Below the pieces are notes generated by a model. It saw only the letters and a program-made list of their open reading frames with translations. It was not told where the DNA came from and did no database searches. Shown here piece after piece: positions 24,639-33,011 of a stretch of 64,000 nucleotides of DNA (position 1 is its first letter; each line of letters begins with the position of its first letter). The DNA comes from Acidobacteria bacterium Ga0077534 (GTDB lineage Bacteria > Acidobacteriota > Blastocatellia > Pyrinomonadales > Pyrinomonadaceae). A program made the translations under genes and the position numbers. The stretch spans positions 347,343-411,342 of the forward strand of contig LNEI01000018.1 of assembly GCA_001464455.1 (NCBI GenBank). Direction: 5' to 3'.

Positions 24639-25957
24639 TATTTTGATTCGGCCCATATCTGCACTAAGTGTACGAGCATTTCAGTCGATTTTTCGAGCCC
24701 CTTCCGCGAGTTCCACTCTAGTTTTCCGTGGAAATTATGCCCGCCTGTAAAAATGTTCGGGGTCGGCAGGCCACGAGCCGTTAAACGGGAACCATCAGTT
24801 CCGCCGCGGATCGGTTTCATTTTTGGCGTTACACCAGCACGCTGAGCGGCTTTCCGGGCGTTTTCGACAAGTTGCGGATGTTTTTTCAGCTCTTCTTTCA
24901 TGTTCAGATAGCCAAGGCGAACTTCCATTTCGCCCCCGACTTTCGGAAACTTTTTCTTCGTTTCCTCGAGCATCGCACGGATCATTTTCTCCTGTTCATC
25001 GACACCTGACATATCAAAATTGCGTAGCAGTACACGCACGACCGACGTTTCAATATCAAGCGTAGAGTTGTACGGATGCACAAACCCGTCGCGGCCTGCC
25101 GTTGTTTCGGGCCTCGGAATTTTCGGATCATTGAATCGTGAAAGAAAATCCGCTGCGGCAAACGAAGAGTTGACCAAGATGTCCTTAGCATAGCCCGGAT
25201 GCGTGGACATTCCGCGAAATGTTATCGTCGCGGTCTTGGCGGTCCAGGTCTCGTCCGAGATCTCGCCGAGTTCGCCGCCATCGACCGTGTATGCGTATTT
25301 CGCACCCCAGCCTTCGATATCAAAAAGCTCCATCGGCCCGCCAACCTCCTCATCCGGTGTGAAGGCGATCGCGATGTTTCCGTGCTTGAGCTGCGGATTC
25401 TGCTTTAGGGTATCGATCATCGCCATCAGCTCAGCGATCCCGGACTTGTCGTCCGAACCAAGCAGCGTCGTACCGTCAGCGGTAATTATGTCGTCACCGA
25501 TCAACTCTTTTAGCGCCGGATTCTTTTCCACCGTGATGACCTGCGTTTTATCGTTCGGCAAAACGATGTCGCCGCCCTGATAATTCTTATGAATGATCGC
25601 GTTAACGTTCGCTCCGCTCACTGCAGGAGAGGTGTCCATGTGAGCAAGAAAACCGATCGTCGGCGCTTTGGAATTGTCCGGCAGATTCCCCACGACCAGC
25701 CCGTAAACAATACCCTCTTTGCTGATACGAACGTTCTGTACCCCAAGCGCCTTCAGTTCACTCTCCAGCAACCTCGCCAGCACCAACTGCTTCTCCGTGC
25801 TAGGAAACTTGCCAGCCTCCTCAGCCGATTGCGTGTCGATCTTGATATACCGTAAGAATCGGTCCATCGCAGACTCGGTCGGAGCTTTCTGCTGAGCCAT
25901 GCCCGCGATCGCCAGGGTAAAAAGAAAGGTCAAACTTAGTAATATTTTCATAACCAT
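24638..25957 (-). CDS. pepT: Peptidase T-like tripeptidase with signal peptide
   Basis: M20 zinc aminotripeptidase, 439 residues. Metal-site motifs: AHMDTSP, LGSDDKSGIAE, TPDEEVGGP, TVDGGE and GGHNFHG. The N-terminus (MVMKILLSLTFLFTLAIAGMA, cleaved near AQQ) is a signal peptide, unusual because classical PepT is cytoplasmic. It therefore probably removes N-terminal residues from tripeptides in the periplasm, complementing the exported S9 peptidase at 16222. ATG 25951 (two residues shorter) is an equal start. The downstream secreted protein is translationally coupled. Confidence 0.9.
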   Translation of the reverse strand: MVMKILLSLTFLFTLAIAGMAQQKAPTESAMDRFLRYIKIDTQSAEEAGKFPSTEKQLVLARLLESELKALGVQNVRISKEGIVYGLVVGNLPDNSKAPTIGFLAHMDTSPAVSGANVNAIIHKNYQGGDIVLPNDKTQVITVEKNPALKELIGDDIITADGTTLLGSDDKSGIAELMAMIDTLKQNPQLKHGNIAIAFTPDEEVGGPMELFDIEGWGAKYAYTVDGGELGEISDETWTAKTATITFRGMSTHPGYAKDILVNSSFAAADFLSRFNDPKIPRPETTAGRDGFVHPYNSTLDIETSVVRVLLRNFDMSGVDEQEKMIRAMLEETKKKFPKVGGEMEVRLGYLNMKEELKKHPQLVENARKAAQRAGVTPKMKPIRGGTDGSRLTARGLPTPNIFTGGHNFHGKLEWNSRKGLEKSTEMLVHLVQIWAESK

Positions 25958-25994
25958 TTAGTGTTGCGCAGTGACGTTTCGGATGCTTGCAATG

Positions 25995-26726
25995 TTAGTT
26001 TTGAGAAGTCTCAAGTGAGAATTCGTTGATCTGCGGATAGCCGTTTGCTACGGGTATCGTTCGCGATTCGTCGGTTCCTCGTAGGTTGAAGAGGATGTTT
26101 CCCGTGCCTCGCTCTCTGATGTAAAACTGAAACGCTCCTTTTTGACCAAATCCTGAAAGAGCGTGATCGTTCGCAAGATCAGGCAGGCGCACCCGGAATT
26201 TTCCGTCCTCGCCTACCTCAACAGCGTCGATCCTCGTAGGGCCGATCAGGCAATCAGCAATTCCAAAAAATTCACATTTCCAGTTAGCCCAGTACTCGAC
26301 CGTCAGCCGCGCATCTTTCCTCGGCAGCATTTCAGGCGATGTGATCACGCCTCGATACTCGATGGGCCGTGAACGCCTTAGCCGCACCCGCAAAACACGC
26401 CCGTTTTTCTCGACTTCCGGGACGTCAAACGTCTGTGTCCGGCAGCGTGAACCACGAATTATGATCTTCAACGTCCTGGCCGCCATTCCATCCCGAACGG
26501 TCGGGATCTCGTACATATCAAAGCGGGCGTCAGTTTTAACAAACCCGCTGTATCCGCCAAATTGCCCCGTTATCAGATACTCAACCGACATCTCACCGGG
26601 CGAACACGAGCCGCCCATTTGCAGGATATACGGCTTCGGCGACTGGCCGTATGAGATAACAGCCAGAGAAAACACGAAAAGAAGAACCGCTTTTGAAACT
26701 AATTTTCTTCTAGATCGGCAGAACAT
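25995..26726 (-). CDS. Secreted protein of unknown function
   Basis: 243 residues with a basic N-terminus (MFCRSRRKLVSK), a hydrophobic core and probable cleavage after SYG near residue 27. The mature part is beta-rich, with two Cys pairs (SCSPGE, SRCRTQ, KCEFFGIADC) and a PEMLPRKDARLTVEYW stretch. No family recognised. It starts three bases after the stop of the aldehyde dehydrogenase and so appears to be in its transcript. Confidence 0.7.
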   Translation of the reverse strand: MFCRSRRKLVSKAVLLFVFSLAVISYGQSPKPYILQMGGSCSPGEMSVEYLITGQFGGYSGFVKTDARFDMYEIPTVRDGMAARTLKIIIRGSRCRTQTFDVPEVEKNGRVLRVRLRRSRPIEYRGVITSPEMLPRKDARLTVEYWANWKCEFFGIADCLIGPTRIDAVEVGEDGKFRVRLPDLANDHALSGFGQKGAFQFYIRERGTGNILFNLRGTDESRTIPVANGYPQINEFSLETSQN

Positions 26727-26729
26727 TCC

Positions 26730-28283
26730 TTAGTTGCCTAATTTTACACAAACATTCTTCTCTTCGGTAAAGAACCGCAACGCTTCGAAGCCGCCCTCGC
26801 GCCCGATGCCGCTATCTTTCATCCCTCCAAAGGGTGTTCGAAGGTCGCGAAGCAGCCAGCAGTTGATCCAGACGATACCTGACTCCAGCTTTGATGCTAC
26901 GCGATGCGCACGGGAAAGGTTTTCGGTCCAGACCGTGGCCGAAAGGCCGTAGCGTACGGAGTTTGCGTAACCTAAAACCTCGTCCTCAGTCTCGAACGGC
27001 ATGATCGTCACCACCGGGCCGAAGATCTCTTCCTGATTGGTGCGGCAATCGTGCGGTAGACCTTCGATGACGGTCGGCTCAATGAACCAGCCACCAAGCC
27101 GGTCAGAACCGCCTGCGTAAGCGGGTGGCAATGGAGCCTCGCCAAAGCGAACGTTGGATGTTTCGATCGACGTTCCATCCACCGCGTGTCTTTTGCCCCC
27201 CGCTAACGCAGGGAGTTCTGACATGCGTCCACCCGTCAATATCGTTCCGCCCCCAGCCTTCGCGAGGTCAATATACGACATTATCTTGTCAAAATGCTGT
27301 TTCGAGACGATCGCCCCGACGTCTGTGTCGGATTCTCGGGGATCTCCGACCTTTAGGGCGAAAACACGCTCGACAAAGTCTTTTTTGAACCGCTCGTACA
27401 GCGGCCGCTCGATGAATATTCGCGAGCCGCACAAACAGATCTCGCCCTGATTTGAGAACGACGAGCGGACGGTTGTCGCCAGCATTTCCTCGTAATTGCA
27501 GTCGGCAAAGATGATATTCGGATTCTTGCCGCCAAGTTCCAGCGACAGCTTTTTGAACATCGGAGCCGCAACCCGGGCGATCTCTTCCCCCGTTTTCGTG
27601 CCGCCGGTGAATGAGATGGCTTTTACATTGGGGTGGGCGACGATTGCCGAGCCTACCTTGGGGCCGAGGCCGTGGACGATGTTTAGCACACCGGCGGGCA
27701 AGCCCGCCTCTGAACAGAGTTTTGAGAGAAGATACGCCGTCATCGGGGTCACCTCACTCGGTTTCGCAACGACCGTACAGCCGGCAGCCAACGCCGGTGC
27801 GATCTTCCAAGTGAAAAGATAAAGCGGCAGATTCCACGGCGAAATACAGCCGACCACGCCGAGCGGCTGGCGCAAAGTATAGTTGATCGCGTTTTGCCCG
27901 ACGCTGTCGTGTGACTCGTTCGCGGTATGCATCGCCGCGGTGGCGTAAAACTTAAAGTTTGCGATCGCTCGCGGCAGGTCGACGCTGCGGGCGAGCGAAA
28001 CCGGCTTGCCCTGATCTACCGATTCCGCCAAAGCCAGTGCCTCGAGATCCCGTTCGATCAAGGATACGATCCGCATCAAGATATCGTGCCGCGCCTCAGC
28101 AGACGTGTTCGACCAGCCCGGAAAAGCGGTTTTTGCTGCCAAAACCGCCCTCTCGACGTCACGTTCGTCCGAATCCGGGATGAGCGAATAAACCTCGCCT
28201 ATCGACGGGTCGTAGTTGTCGAGATACGCACCGCTTGTCGGCGGCACCATTTCACCGTTTATATAATTCTCGAGTTTTGTCAT
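26730..28283 (-). CDS. nbaE: Aldehyde dehydrogenase, probable 2-aminomuconate semialdehyde dehydrogenase, with in-frame repeat insertion
   Basis: NAD-dependent dehydrogenase, 517 residues. The general base is E249 in LSLELGGKNPN, the nucleophile C283 in QGEICLCGS, and the Asn region is SPWNLPLY. The spacing between E249 and C283 (34) equals that in the characterised Pseudomonas enzyme. Expected reaction: 2-aminomuconate semialdehyde to 2-aminomuconate. Substrate is assigned from the presence of every neighbouring step. Residues about 355-395 are an insertion absent from the family: two head-to-head REP-like repeats (27102-27222) that remain open in this frame between LTGGRM and LGGWFIEPTVI. 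Without them the length would be about 476. Confidence 0.87.
   Translation of the reverse strand: MTKLENYINGEMVPPTSGAYLDNYDPSIGEVYSLIPDSDERDVERAVLAAKTAFPGWSNTSAEARHDILMRIVSLIERDLEALALAESVDQGKPVSLARSVDLPRAIANFKFYATAAMHTANESHDSVGQNAINYTLRQPLGVVGCISPWNLPLYLFTWKIAPALAAGCTVVAKPSEVTPMTAYLLSKLCSEAGLPAGVLNIVHGLGPKVGSAIVAHPNVKAISFTGGTKTGEEIARVAAPMFKKLSLELGGKNPNIIFADCNYEEMLATTVRSSFSNQGEICLCGSRIFIERPLYERFKKDFVERVFALKVGDPRESDTDVGAIVSKQHFDKIMSYIDLAKAGGGTILTGGRMSELPALAGGKRHAVDGTSIETSNVRFGEAPLPPAYAGGSDRLGGWFIEPTVIEGLPHDCRTNQEEIFGPVVTIMPFETEDEVLGYANSVRYGLSATVWTENLSRAHRVASKLESGIVWINCWLLRDLRTPFGGMKDSGIGREGGFEALRFFTEEKNVCVKLGN
27102..27222. repeat. Pair of inverted REP-like elements inside the aldehyde dehydrogenase gene
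   Basis: Left copy 27102-27129 reads GTCAGAAC then an eight-bp hairpin arm CCGCCTGC, loop GTAA, arm GCGGGTGG. Right copy 27195-27222 is the same element on the other strand (GTCAGAAC, TCCCTGC, GTTA, GCGGGGG). Together with the 65 bp between them they make a 121-bp unit that adds about 40 codons without a stop. Other copies: 32090, 55061, and diverged forms at 42312, 42378 and 60450. Confidence 0.85.
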
Positions 28284-28449
28284 TCCCTTCGAAAAAACTT
28301 TTAGATCGTTTGCAGTTAAGATATTCTACCAGCATAGGAAAAATAGTTTGTCAGTTTTCGCGGCGTTTTTACGCTTTATTACTTGAGGCACTGATCGATT
28401 TCCGTTTTGCGGCCAGGTTGTCCGCAGATCGTAGAGCATAAATCTAAAT

Positions 28450-28905
28450 ATGACCAAAGTTTGTCCAAAATGTGGACTTTCAAACCCCGGAGAGGCGGCT
28501 TTTTGCCACAATTGTGCTTCGCAGCTTGGCCCGGTCGCGGTTCCATCGAACCGGCCTTCCTGGCCGCAGGATCAGGCGGGTGGGCCGGTAATTGGCGGGG
28601 CCGGCGGCGGGCCGGCGATCGGCGGACAGGCGTACGTAGCCGCTGCTCCGGAATCGCAGAAAGCAATGATCTCGATGATCCTCGCTATCGCCGGGTTCTT
28701 GTGCTGCGGGCCGATACTCGGCATCCCGGCGGCGATCCTCGGCTGGATGGAACTCGACGCGATCAAAAACGGGCGGGCTCCCGCCGGCAATAAGATGATG
28801 GCGACCATCGGGCTGTGGGGCGGGATCGTGGCAACGCTTGGCCACATTATCTTTTACGTTATCTGGTTTTTCCTCGGACTGATCTCGTCCGCTTCAGCTT
28901 ATTAA
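28450..28905 (+). CDS. Zinc-ribbon DUF4190-type membrane protein
   Basis: 151 residues. An N-terminal zinc ribbon (CPKCGLSNPGEAAFCHNC, residues 5-22) is followed by a Pro/Gly-rich linker (about 28-62) and a DUF4190-like module of two membrane helices (about 72-100 and 115-145). The GFLCCGPILGIPAAILGWMEL signature includes the short loop typical of the family. Function unknown; the ribbon would face the cytoplasm. One base separates its stop from the next ATG, so it heads a three-gene operon. Confidence 0.82.
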   Translation: MTKVCPKCGLSNPGEAAFCHNCASQLGPVAVPSNRPSWPQDQAGGPVIGGAGGGPAIGGQAYVAAAPESQKAMISMILAIAGFLCCGPILGIPAAILGWMELDAIKNGRAPAGNKMMATIGLWGGIVATLGHIIFYVIWFFLGLISSASAY

Positions 28906-28906
28906 A

Positions 28907-30280
28907 ATGGCCGACAACGCTCGAAATCCGATTTGTCCCAACGGCCATCAGCAACCGGCTGCCGGAACGAAGTTCTGCATTTACTGCGGTGTTGCCGTTT
29001 TGCCTCCGGTAATGCCTCAGGCAGCTGTTCCGCCGCCACAGCAATTTCGGCCGCAGCCTCCGCCGCCGGTCATCGGGTATCAGCCGCAGCCTCAATACAC
29101 TCCGCAGCCTACATGCCGAACCTGCGGCGGAGACGGAAGCGGGCTCGCTGCCTCGGTTGTCGTTTGTAAAGAATGCCGCTGGCTCAGGCCGCTCGTTCCG
29201 GGCTACACGGTTCACAATTCGGCATTCGCATGGGCCGCGGACGCCAAGGCGATGGCGGCTTTGCGGTCGATGACGCCATTGAATGCGGCTGCAAAAGCGG
29301 TTTCCGAGAAAGTTGGGCGTCGCTGGATCGAGGTTTCTTTTAACGGCATCTTGCTTGGCGAAAAGCAGATGCCGCACATCTTTGGCCCGGCCGTAAGGGC
29401 CGCGAGGATCCTGGGCATGTCCCACATGCCGGACGTTTATCTTTCAGGAGAACGGCCTTGGGATTGTCTCACTTTCGGCACAGACAAAAGCTCGTTCATC
29501 GTGCTCGGTTCAGCGGTCGCGGGGAATTTTGCGGGCATCGACATGCTCTACCTGCTCGCCCGCGAAATGGGCCATTGCAAGGCGGGCCATGCACTCTGGA
29601 AAACCGTTATCCGTTTCTTCCTGGGTGAGCAGGGCCAGTCAAAAGGCTTTATGGCTGGCGGCATCTTCAACGCGATCTTGAGCCCGTCGGCACTCGTCGG
29701 TGGAGCGATAGAAATGCCGCTCCTCGCCTGGGCCCGTCAGGCTGAGATCACGGCTGACCGTGCGGGATTGCTGGCTGTCGGAAGCGAGGATATCGCCCGG
29801 CGAACGCTGCTTTCATGGTCACTGAAATCGTCGTTCATCTTCAAACAGATCAATATCGAGGCTTGGCTCGAGCAGCAACGCGAAGATCCTGGCGATATGC
29901 TTCGGCTTTCCGAACTCACGACAACCTCGACTCCTTACATCGGCCCGCGGCTTAAGCTGCTCAGCCAGTTTGCTCAAAGTCCCGAGTATCAGCAGGCTTT
30001 TCGCCAGATACGCGACACTCTCGCTCAAGCCGCACCCAAAAAGCCGGATCCAAAGCCTGCGGCAAAGCAGCCTGCGTCCGATCTGCGAATTAAATGCTCG
30101 GCCTGCCAAACTCCGATGCGGATCCCTATGTCAGCCCTCGCCGGTAAGACCAAACTTCCGGCAAAATGTCCGAGCCCAAAATGCGGCAAGATAACCGTAG
30201 TCACCAAAAGAAGTAAACCGGCTAAGCCAATGGCTGCTCCGGCAAAAATGAAACAGGAGAACCAGAATTATGGCGAATGA
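28907..30280 (+). CDS. M48-like protein with zinc ribbons and a degenerate HExxH
   Basis: 457 residues: N-terminal zinc ribbon (C10, C24, C27 and a His/Cys), a proline-rich linker (30-68), a second four-Cys ribbon (C70, C73, C87, C90), then an M48 metallopeptidase-like domain (about 120-380), and a C-terminal Cys-rich domain (CSACQT and CPSPKC). In the expected HExxH the first His is Arg: R219-E220-M-G-H223 in LLAREMGHCKAGH. The third-ligand region E280 in AEITADRAG is kept. Arg219 is encoded by CGC, one base from CAC. It may be a pseudopeptidase or use altered metal ligation. Start and stop nest tightly with both neighbours. Confidence 0.8.
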   Translation: MADNARNPICPNGHQQPAAGTKFCIYCGVAVLPPVMPQAAVPPPQQFRPQPPPPVIGYQPQPQYTPQPTCRTCGGDGSGLAASVVVCKECRWLRPLVPGYTVHNSAFAWAADAKAMAALRSMTPLNAAAKAVSEKVGRRWIEVSFNGILLGEKQMPHIFGPAVRAARILGMSHMPDVYLSGERPWDCLTFGTDKSSFIVLGSAVAGNFAGIDMLYLLAREMGHCKAGHALWKTVIRFFLGEQGQSKGFMAGGIFNAILSPSALVGGAIEMPLLAWARQAEITADRAGLLAVGSEDIARRTLLSWSLKSSFIFKQINIEAWLEQQREDPGDMLRLSELTTTSTPYIGPRLKLLSQFAQSPEYQQAFRQIRDTLAQAAPKKPDPKPAAKQPASDLRIKCSACQTPMRIPMSALAGKTKLPAKCPSPKCGKITVVTKRSKPAKPMAAPAKMKQENQNYGE

Positions 30281-31631
30281 ACAAGATCAGGTAACGATAA
30301 CGCAGGTAGATGCCGACGGCAACGAGGCCGAATTTGATATTTCCACTGCTTCGGCCGAAGACGCGAGCGTCGCGGGCGAGATCGTTCAGGCCCTTTTTGA
30401 TGGCGAGGACGCGAATGCCGAGGTATTCCTCGCCGACACCGATGGCGACGGCAAGATCGACGCCGGAGGCACGGACACAGACGGTGACGGACAGGTCGAC
30501 ATGGTCGTCGGCGATACCGACGGCGATGGCAAGATCGATGCAGCCTCGGCCGATACAGATGGCGATGGCAAGCTCGATGTGATCGTCATGGACACCGACG
30601 GAGACGGCGAGATCGACGCGATGGGCGAAGATACGGACGGCGACGGCCAGATCGACACCGCGTATTTCGATGCCGACGGCGATGGCGAATTCGAAACGGT
30701 CATCGATGCTGAAGTTGATGCCGAAACCGACGATGCCGCCACGATGGAAGGCGGACTTCCGACCGAAGAGGAGATCTCGACCAATTCGATAGAATTCACG
30801 GTCGGCGAGGACGGATTCCCAATAACGGAGACTGAGACGACCGAATACACCGAAACTTTTTCCGATCAGCCGACCGATGACAGCGTCGCACAGCCGCTGT
30901 TTGACGCTCCGGCATACGGCGAAACGCCCGCGTCTGAATCGGAGCCGGACAATTCGTTGAATACAGAAGAAGCTGATCAGCAGATACACGCTGACGCTGC
31001 CCGCGATGCTCAGGCTTCGGCCGATGAATTTGTCGCACGCGGAGACTACGCGGCGGCAGCTGAGGCTCGCGAGGTCGCGGAGAATGAAGCCTGGGCAGCG
31101 GGTGATAACTCGATGTTAGGAGCCTCCGATTCCCAAGACCTCGAGAATGCGGCTTACAGGCAGGAGGTAGCCGAAGATTACCGAACGCAGCAGGCAGAAC
31201 ACATCGCCGAAGGCGACTATGAGGCCGCTAAAGAAGATGCCCTGAACGCGGGCTACGCAATAAGCGACGCCGATTACATGGCTGGCGGCAGCGATCATAC
31301 CGGACAGGCGGATCAGGACGCTTACAACCTCGGTAACGCGGTTCACGACGAGAAAAACGCAGAATATTTTGCCGGCAACGCCGAGTGGTATGCCGAGCAA
31401 GGCAACACGGACGCAGCCCAAAGCAGCATGGACAACGCCGCAGGTTATCAGCAATCGGCTGACGCGTATGCAGCCCAGGCCGATCCGGTCTCGCCAGTTT
31501 ATGATGTCGATCCGTCGTCCGCTGTCGACGTCGGCGGAGGGTATGACATGTCAGCCGTCGATACCGGCTTCGACGCATCAGCCGCTGCTCCGACGACCTT
31601 CGATTCCGGCACGGACGATGGTACCGTTTAG
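30270..31631 (+). CDS. Acidic protein with DTDGDG calcium-type repeats and Ala-rich helical C-terminus
   Basis: 453 residues, strongly acidic, no signal peptide. Residues about 54-146 hold six or seven tandem units of the form xDTDGDGxID, like thrombospondin type 3 or dockerin Ca-binding loops. A linker is followed by an Ala/Asp/Glu-rich helical part (about 240-410) with degenerate repeats such as VARGDYAAAAEAREVAENE and IAEGDYEAAKEDALNAGY. It overlaps the M48-like gene by 11 bp, with AGGAGA nine bases before its ATG. Function unknown; it is probably the substrate, scaffold or ion sensor of the three-gene cluster. A strong terminator follows. Confidence 0.82.
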   Translation: MANEQDQVTITQVDADGNEAEFDISTASAEDASVAGEIVQALFDGEDANAEVFLADTDGDGKIDAGGTDTDGDGQVDMVVGDTDGDGKIDAASADTDGDGKLDVIVMDTDGDGEIDAMGEDTDGDGQIDTAYFDADGDGEFETVIDAEVDAETDDAATMEGGLPTEEEISTNSIEFTVGEDGFPITETETTEYTETFSDQPTDDSVAQPLFDAPAYGETPASESEPDNSLNTEEADQQIHADAARDAQASADEFVARGDYAAAAEAREVAENEAWAAGDNSMLGASDSQDLENAAYRQEVAEDYRTQQAEHIAEGDYEAAKEDALNAGYAISDADYMAGGSDHTGQADQDAYNLGNAVHDEKNAEYFAGNAEWYAEQGNTDAAQSSMDNAAGYQQSADAYAAQADPVSPVYDVDPSSAVDVGGGYDMSAVDTGFDASAAAPTTFDSGTDDGTV

Positions 31632-31653
31632 GGGTTGCCGGGATAAAGAAAAT

Positions 31654-31695
31654 TAGCTAATAGCTCGCTTGCTAAGAGCTATTAGCTATTTTTTT
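31654..31695 (+). terminator. Rho-independent terminator of the three-gene cluster
   Basis: A perfect 13-bp stem (TAGCTAATAGCTC / GAGCTATTAGCTA) with a nine-base loop, followed by seven T. It starts 23 bp after the stop at 31631. The other strand has a weaker T-rich tail and may also serve the convergent P1 peptidase. Confidence 0.9.
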
Positions 31696-31711
31696 GATCC
31701 GAAGAGGAGGC

Positions 31712-32923
31712 CTAATTCAAACTTCGCCCGAACTTCTTCATTATCTCGCGGATCTTATCGAGAGGCAGGGCTTCAACCGTTCGGCCGTTCCCGGTCACCG
31801 TAGTTGCCTTGAAAAGCGAATTTATTATCGCCTCTTCGGTGGCTTCGATCACCGCTTGGAACAGCGGCGACATCGCGTCGTTTCCGACTACGGTAACACT
31901 TCTCTTTGACTCGGAGGCTTTCATCCTATTCTGCGTCGAAAAAGCGATCGCATAATCGCCGCTCCCGTTCGTCATCGACGAACCGGTCCGCCCGAGCCCG
32001 ACCATCGAACGCGACGCAATCCGCTTTAACTGTCGATGATCAAGGGGAGCGTCCGTCGCGATCACAATGATGATCGAACCGTCAGCCAAGTCAGAACCGC
32101 CTGCGTAAGCGGGCGGTGCGGACTCAACGGCTGGATCACGATGGCCCGCAGCGATAGACTTCGCCGACGAAGCGTCTTTCAGATAAAACCTGCCCAATTC
32201 CTGCCCAACCGGCACACCATCGACCATCAAAACTCCGCCGAAATTTGACTGTACGAGAACCCCGAGCGTGTATCCGCCCAGTGATTCCGGCAGCTTTCGC
32301 GACGATGTTCCTATTCCGCCCTTCCATCCAAAAGCAACCGTCCCCGTTCCAGCCCCGACCGAACCTTCCTCGACCGCTCCGCCTTTTGCGGCCTTGATCG
32401 CATTGAAAACATCGTCGCGGGTAATATGCCGTCCTCTTCCGTCATTCAGTCCGCCGTCATTTGTCTCGGCAACGAGCGGATTGATCGAGCGAACGTTCTC
32501 ATTACCCGGTAGAGCGAGCATGTAATCCATCAGAAAATCCGCAGTTTTCGGCACTGAAAGCGTTGATGTAAGCAAGATCGGCGTCTCGATCTCACCCAGT
32601 TCATTGACCTGCGTCGAACCCGCCAACTTACCAAACCCATTTCCGACAAAAACGGCACCCGGCACCTTCTCCTGAAACAAATTCCCGCCGTGTGGAATGA
32701 TGGCCGTTACGCCGGTACGGATATTTGCCCCCCGAATGATCGTTGTCTGCCCAACGGTAATCCCTGAGACGTCCGTGATCGCGTTGTTTTGTCCGGTCGG
32801 AAGAATGCCGATCTGGATTCCTACATCGCGTGTACGAGGGCGCGAAGCCTGTTGACCATTAATGCTGGAAACACAGCCGCTAAAAACCAGCAACGCAGAG
32901 CCGAGCCAAAGGTGAAGTTTCAT
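31712..32923 (-). CDS. P1-family (DmpA/BapA-like) aminopeptidase, lipoprotein, with repeat insertion
   Basis: N-terminal-nucleophile hydrolase that self-cleaves into alpha and beta chains and removes N-terminal residues (L- or D-amino acids, beta-peptides). Start at ATG 32923 gives a lipoprotein leader ending in the lipobox FSGC; ATG 32947 adds eight residues. Family segments: DVSGITVGQTT, HGGNLFQEKVPGA, RGRHITRDDVF. The nucleophilic Ser is in ADGSIIIVIATDAP (Ser codon 32075-32077). Just before it, the in-frame segment APPAYAGGSD comes from a REP-like element at 32090-32116, lying in the expected flexible end of the alpha chain. Length about 403. Confidence 0.9.
   Translation of the reverse strand: MKLHLWLGSALLVFSGCVSSINGQQASRPRTRDVGIQIGILPTGQNNAITDVSGITVGQTTIIRGANIRTGVTAIIPHGGNLFQEKVPGAVFVGNGFGKLAGSTQVNELGEIETPILLTSTLSVPKTADFLMDYMLALPGNENVRSINPLVAETNDGGLNDGRGRHITRDDVFNAIKAAKGGAVEEGSVGAGTGTVAFGWKGGIGTSSRKLPESLGGYTLGVLVQSNFGGVLMVDGVPVGQELGRFYLKDASSAKSIAAGHRDPAVESAPPAYAGGSDLADGSIIIVIATDAPLDHRQLKRIASRSMVGLGRTGSSMTNGSGDYAIAFSTQNRMKASESKRSVTVVGNDAMSPLFQAVIEATEEAIINSLFKATTVTGNGRTVEALPLDKIREIMKKFGRSLN
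32090..32116. repeat. REP-like element inside the P1 peptidase gene
   Basis: GTCAGAAC, then CCGCCTGC-GTAA-GCGGGCGG, a hairpin with one T-G wobble. It is nearly identical to the left copy in the aldehyde dehydrogenase gene and read in the same frame there (PPAYAGGSD). Confidence 0.85.
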
Positions 32924-33011
32924 AGAGACTAATTTACCATGAGGCACAAGAAAGTGATCGCGGTGTGGTCGCTAACGACCGCACCGCGATACTTGCAGTG
33001 AAACCCGGCAG

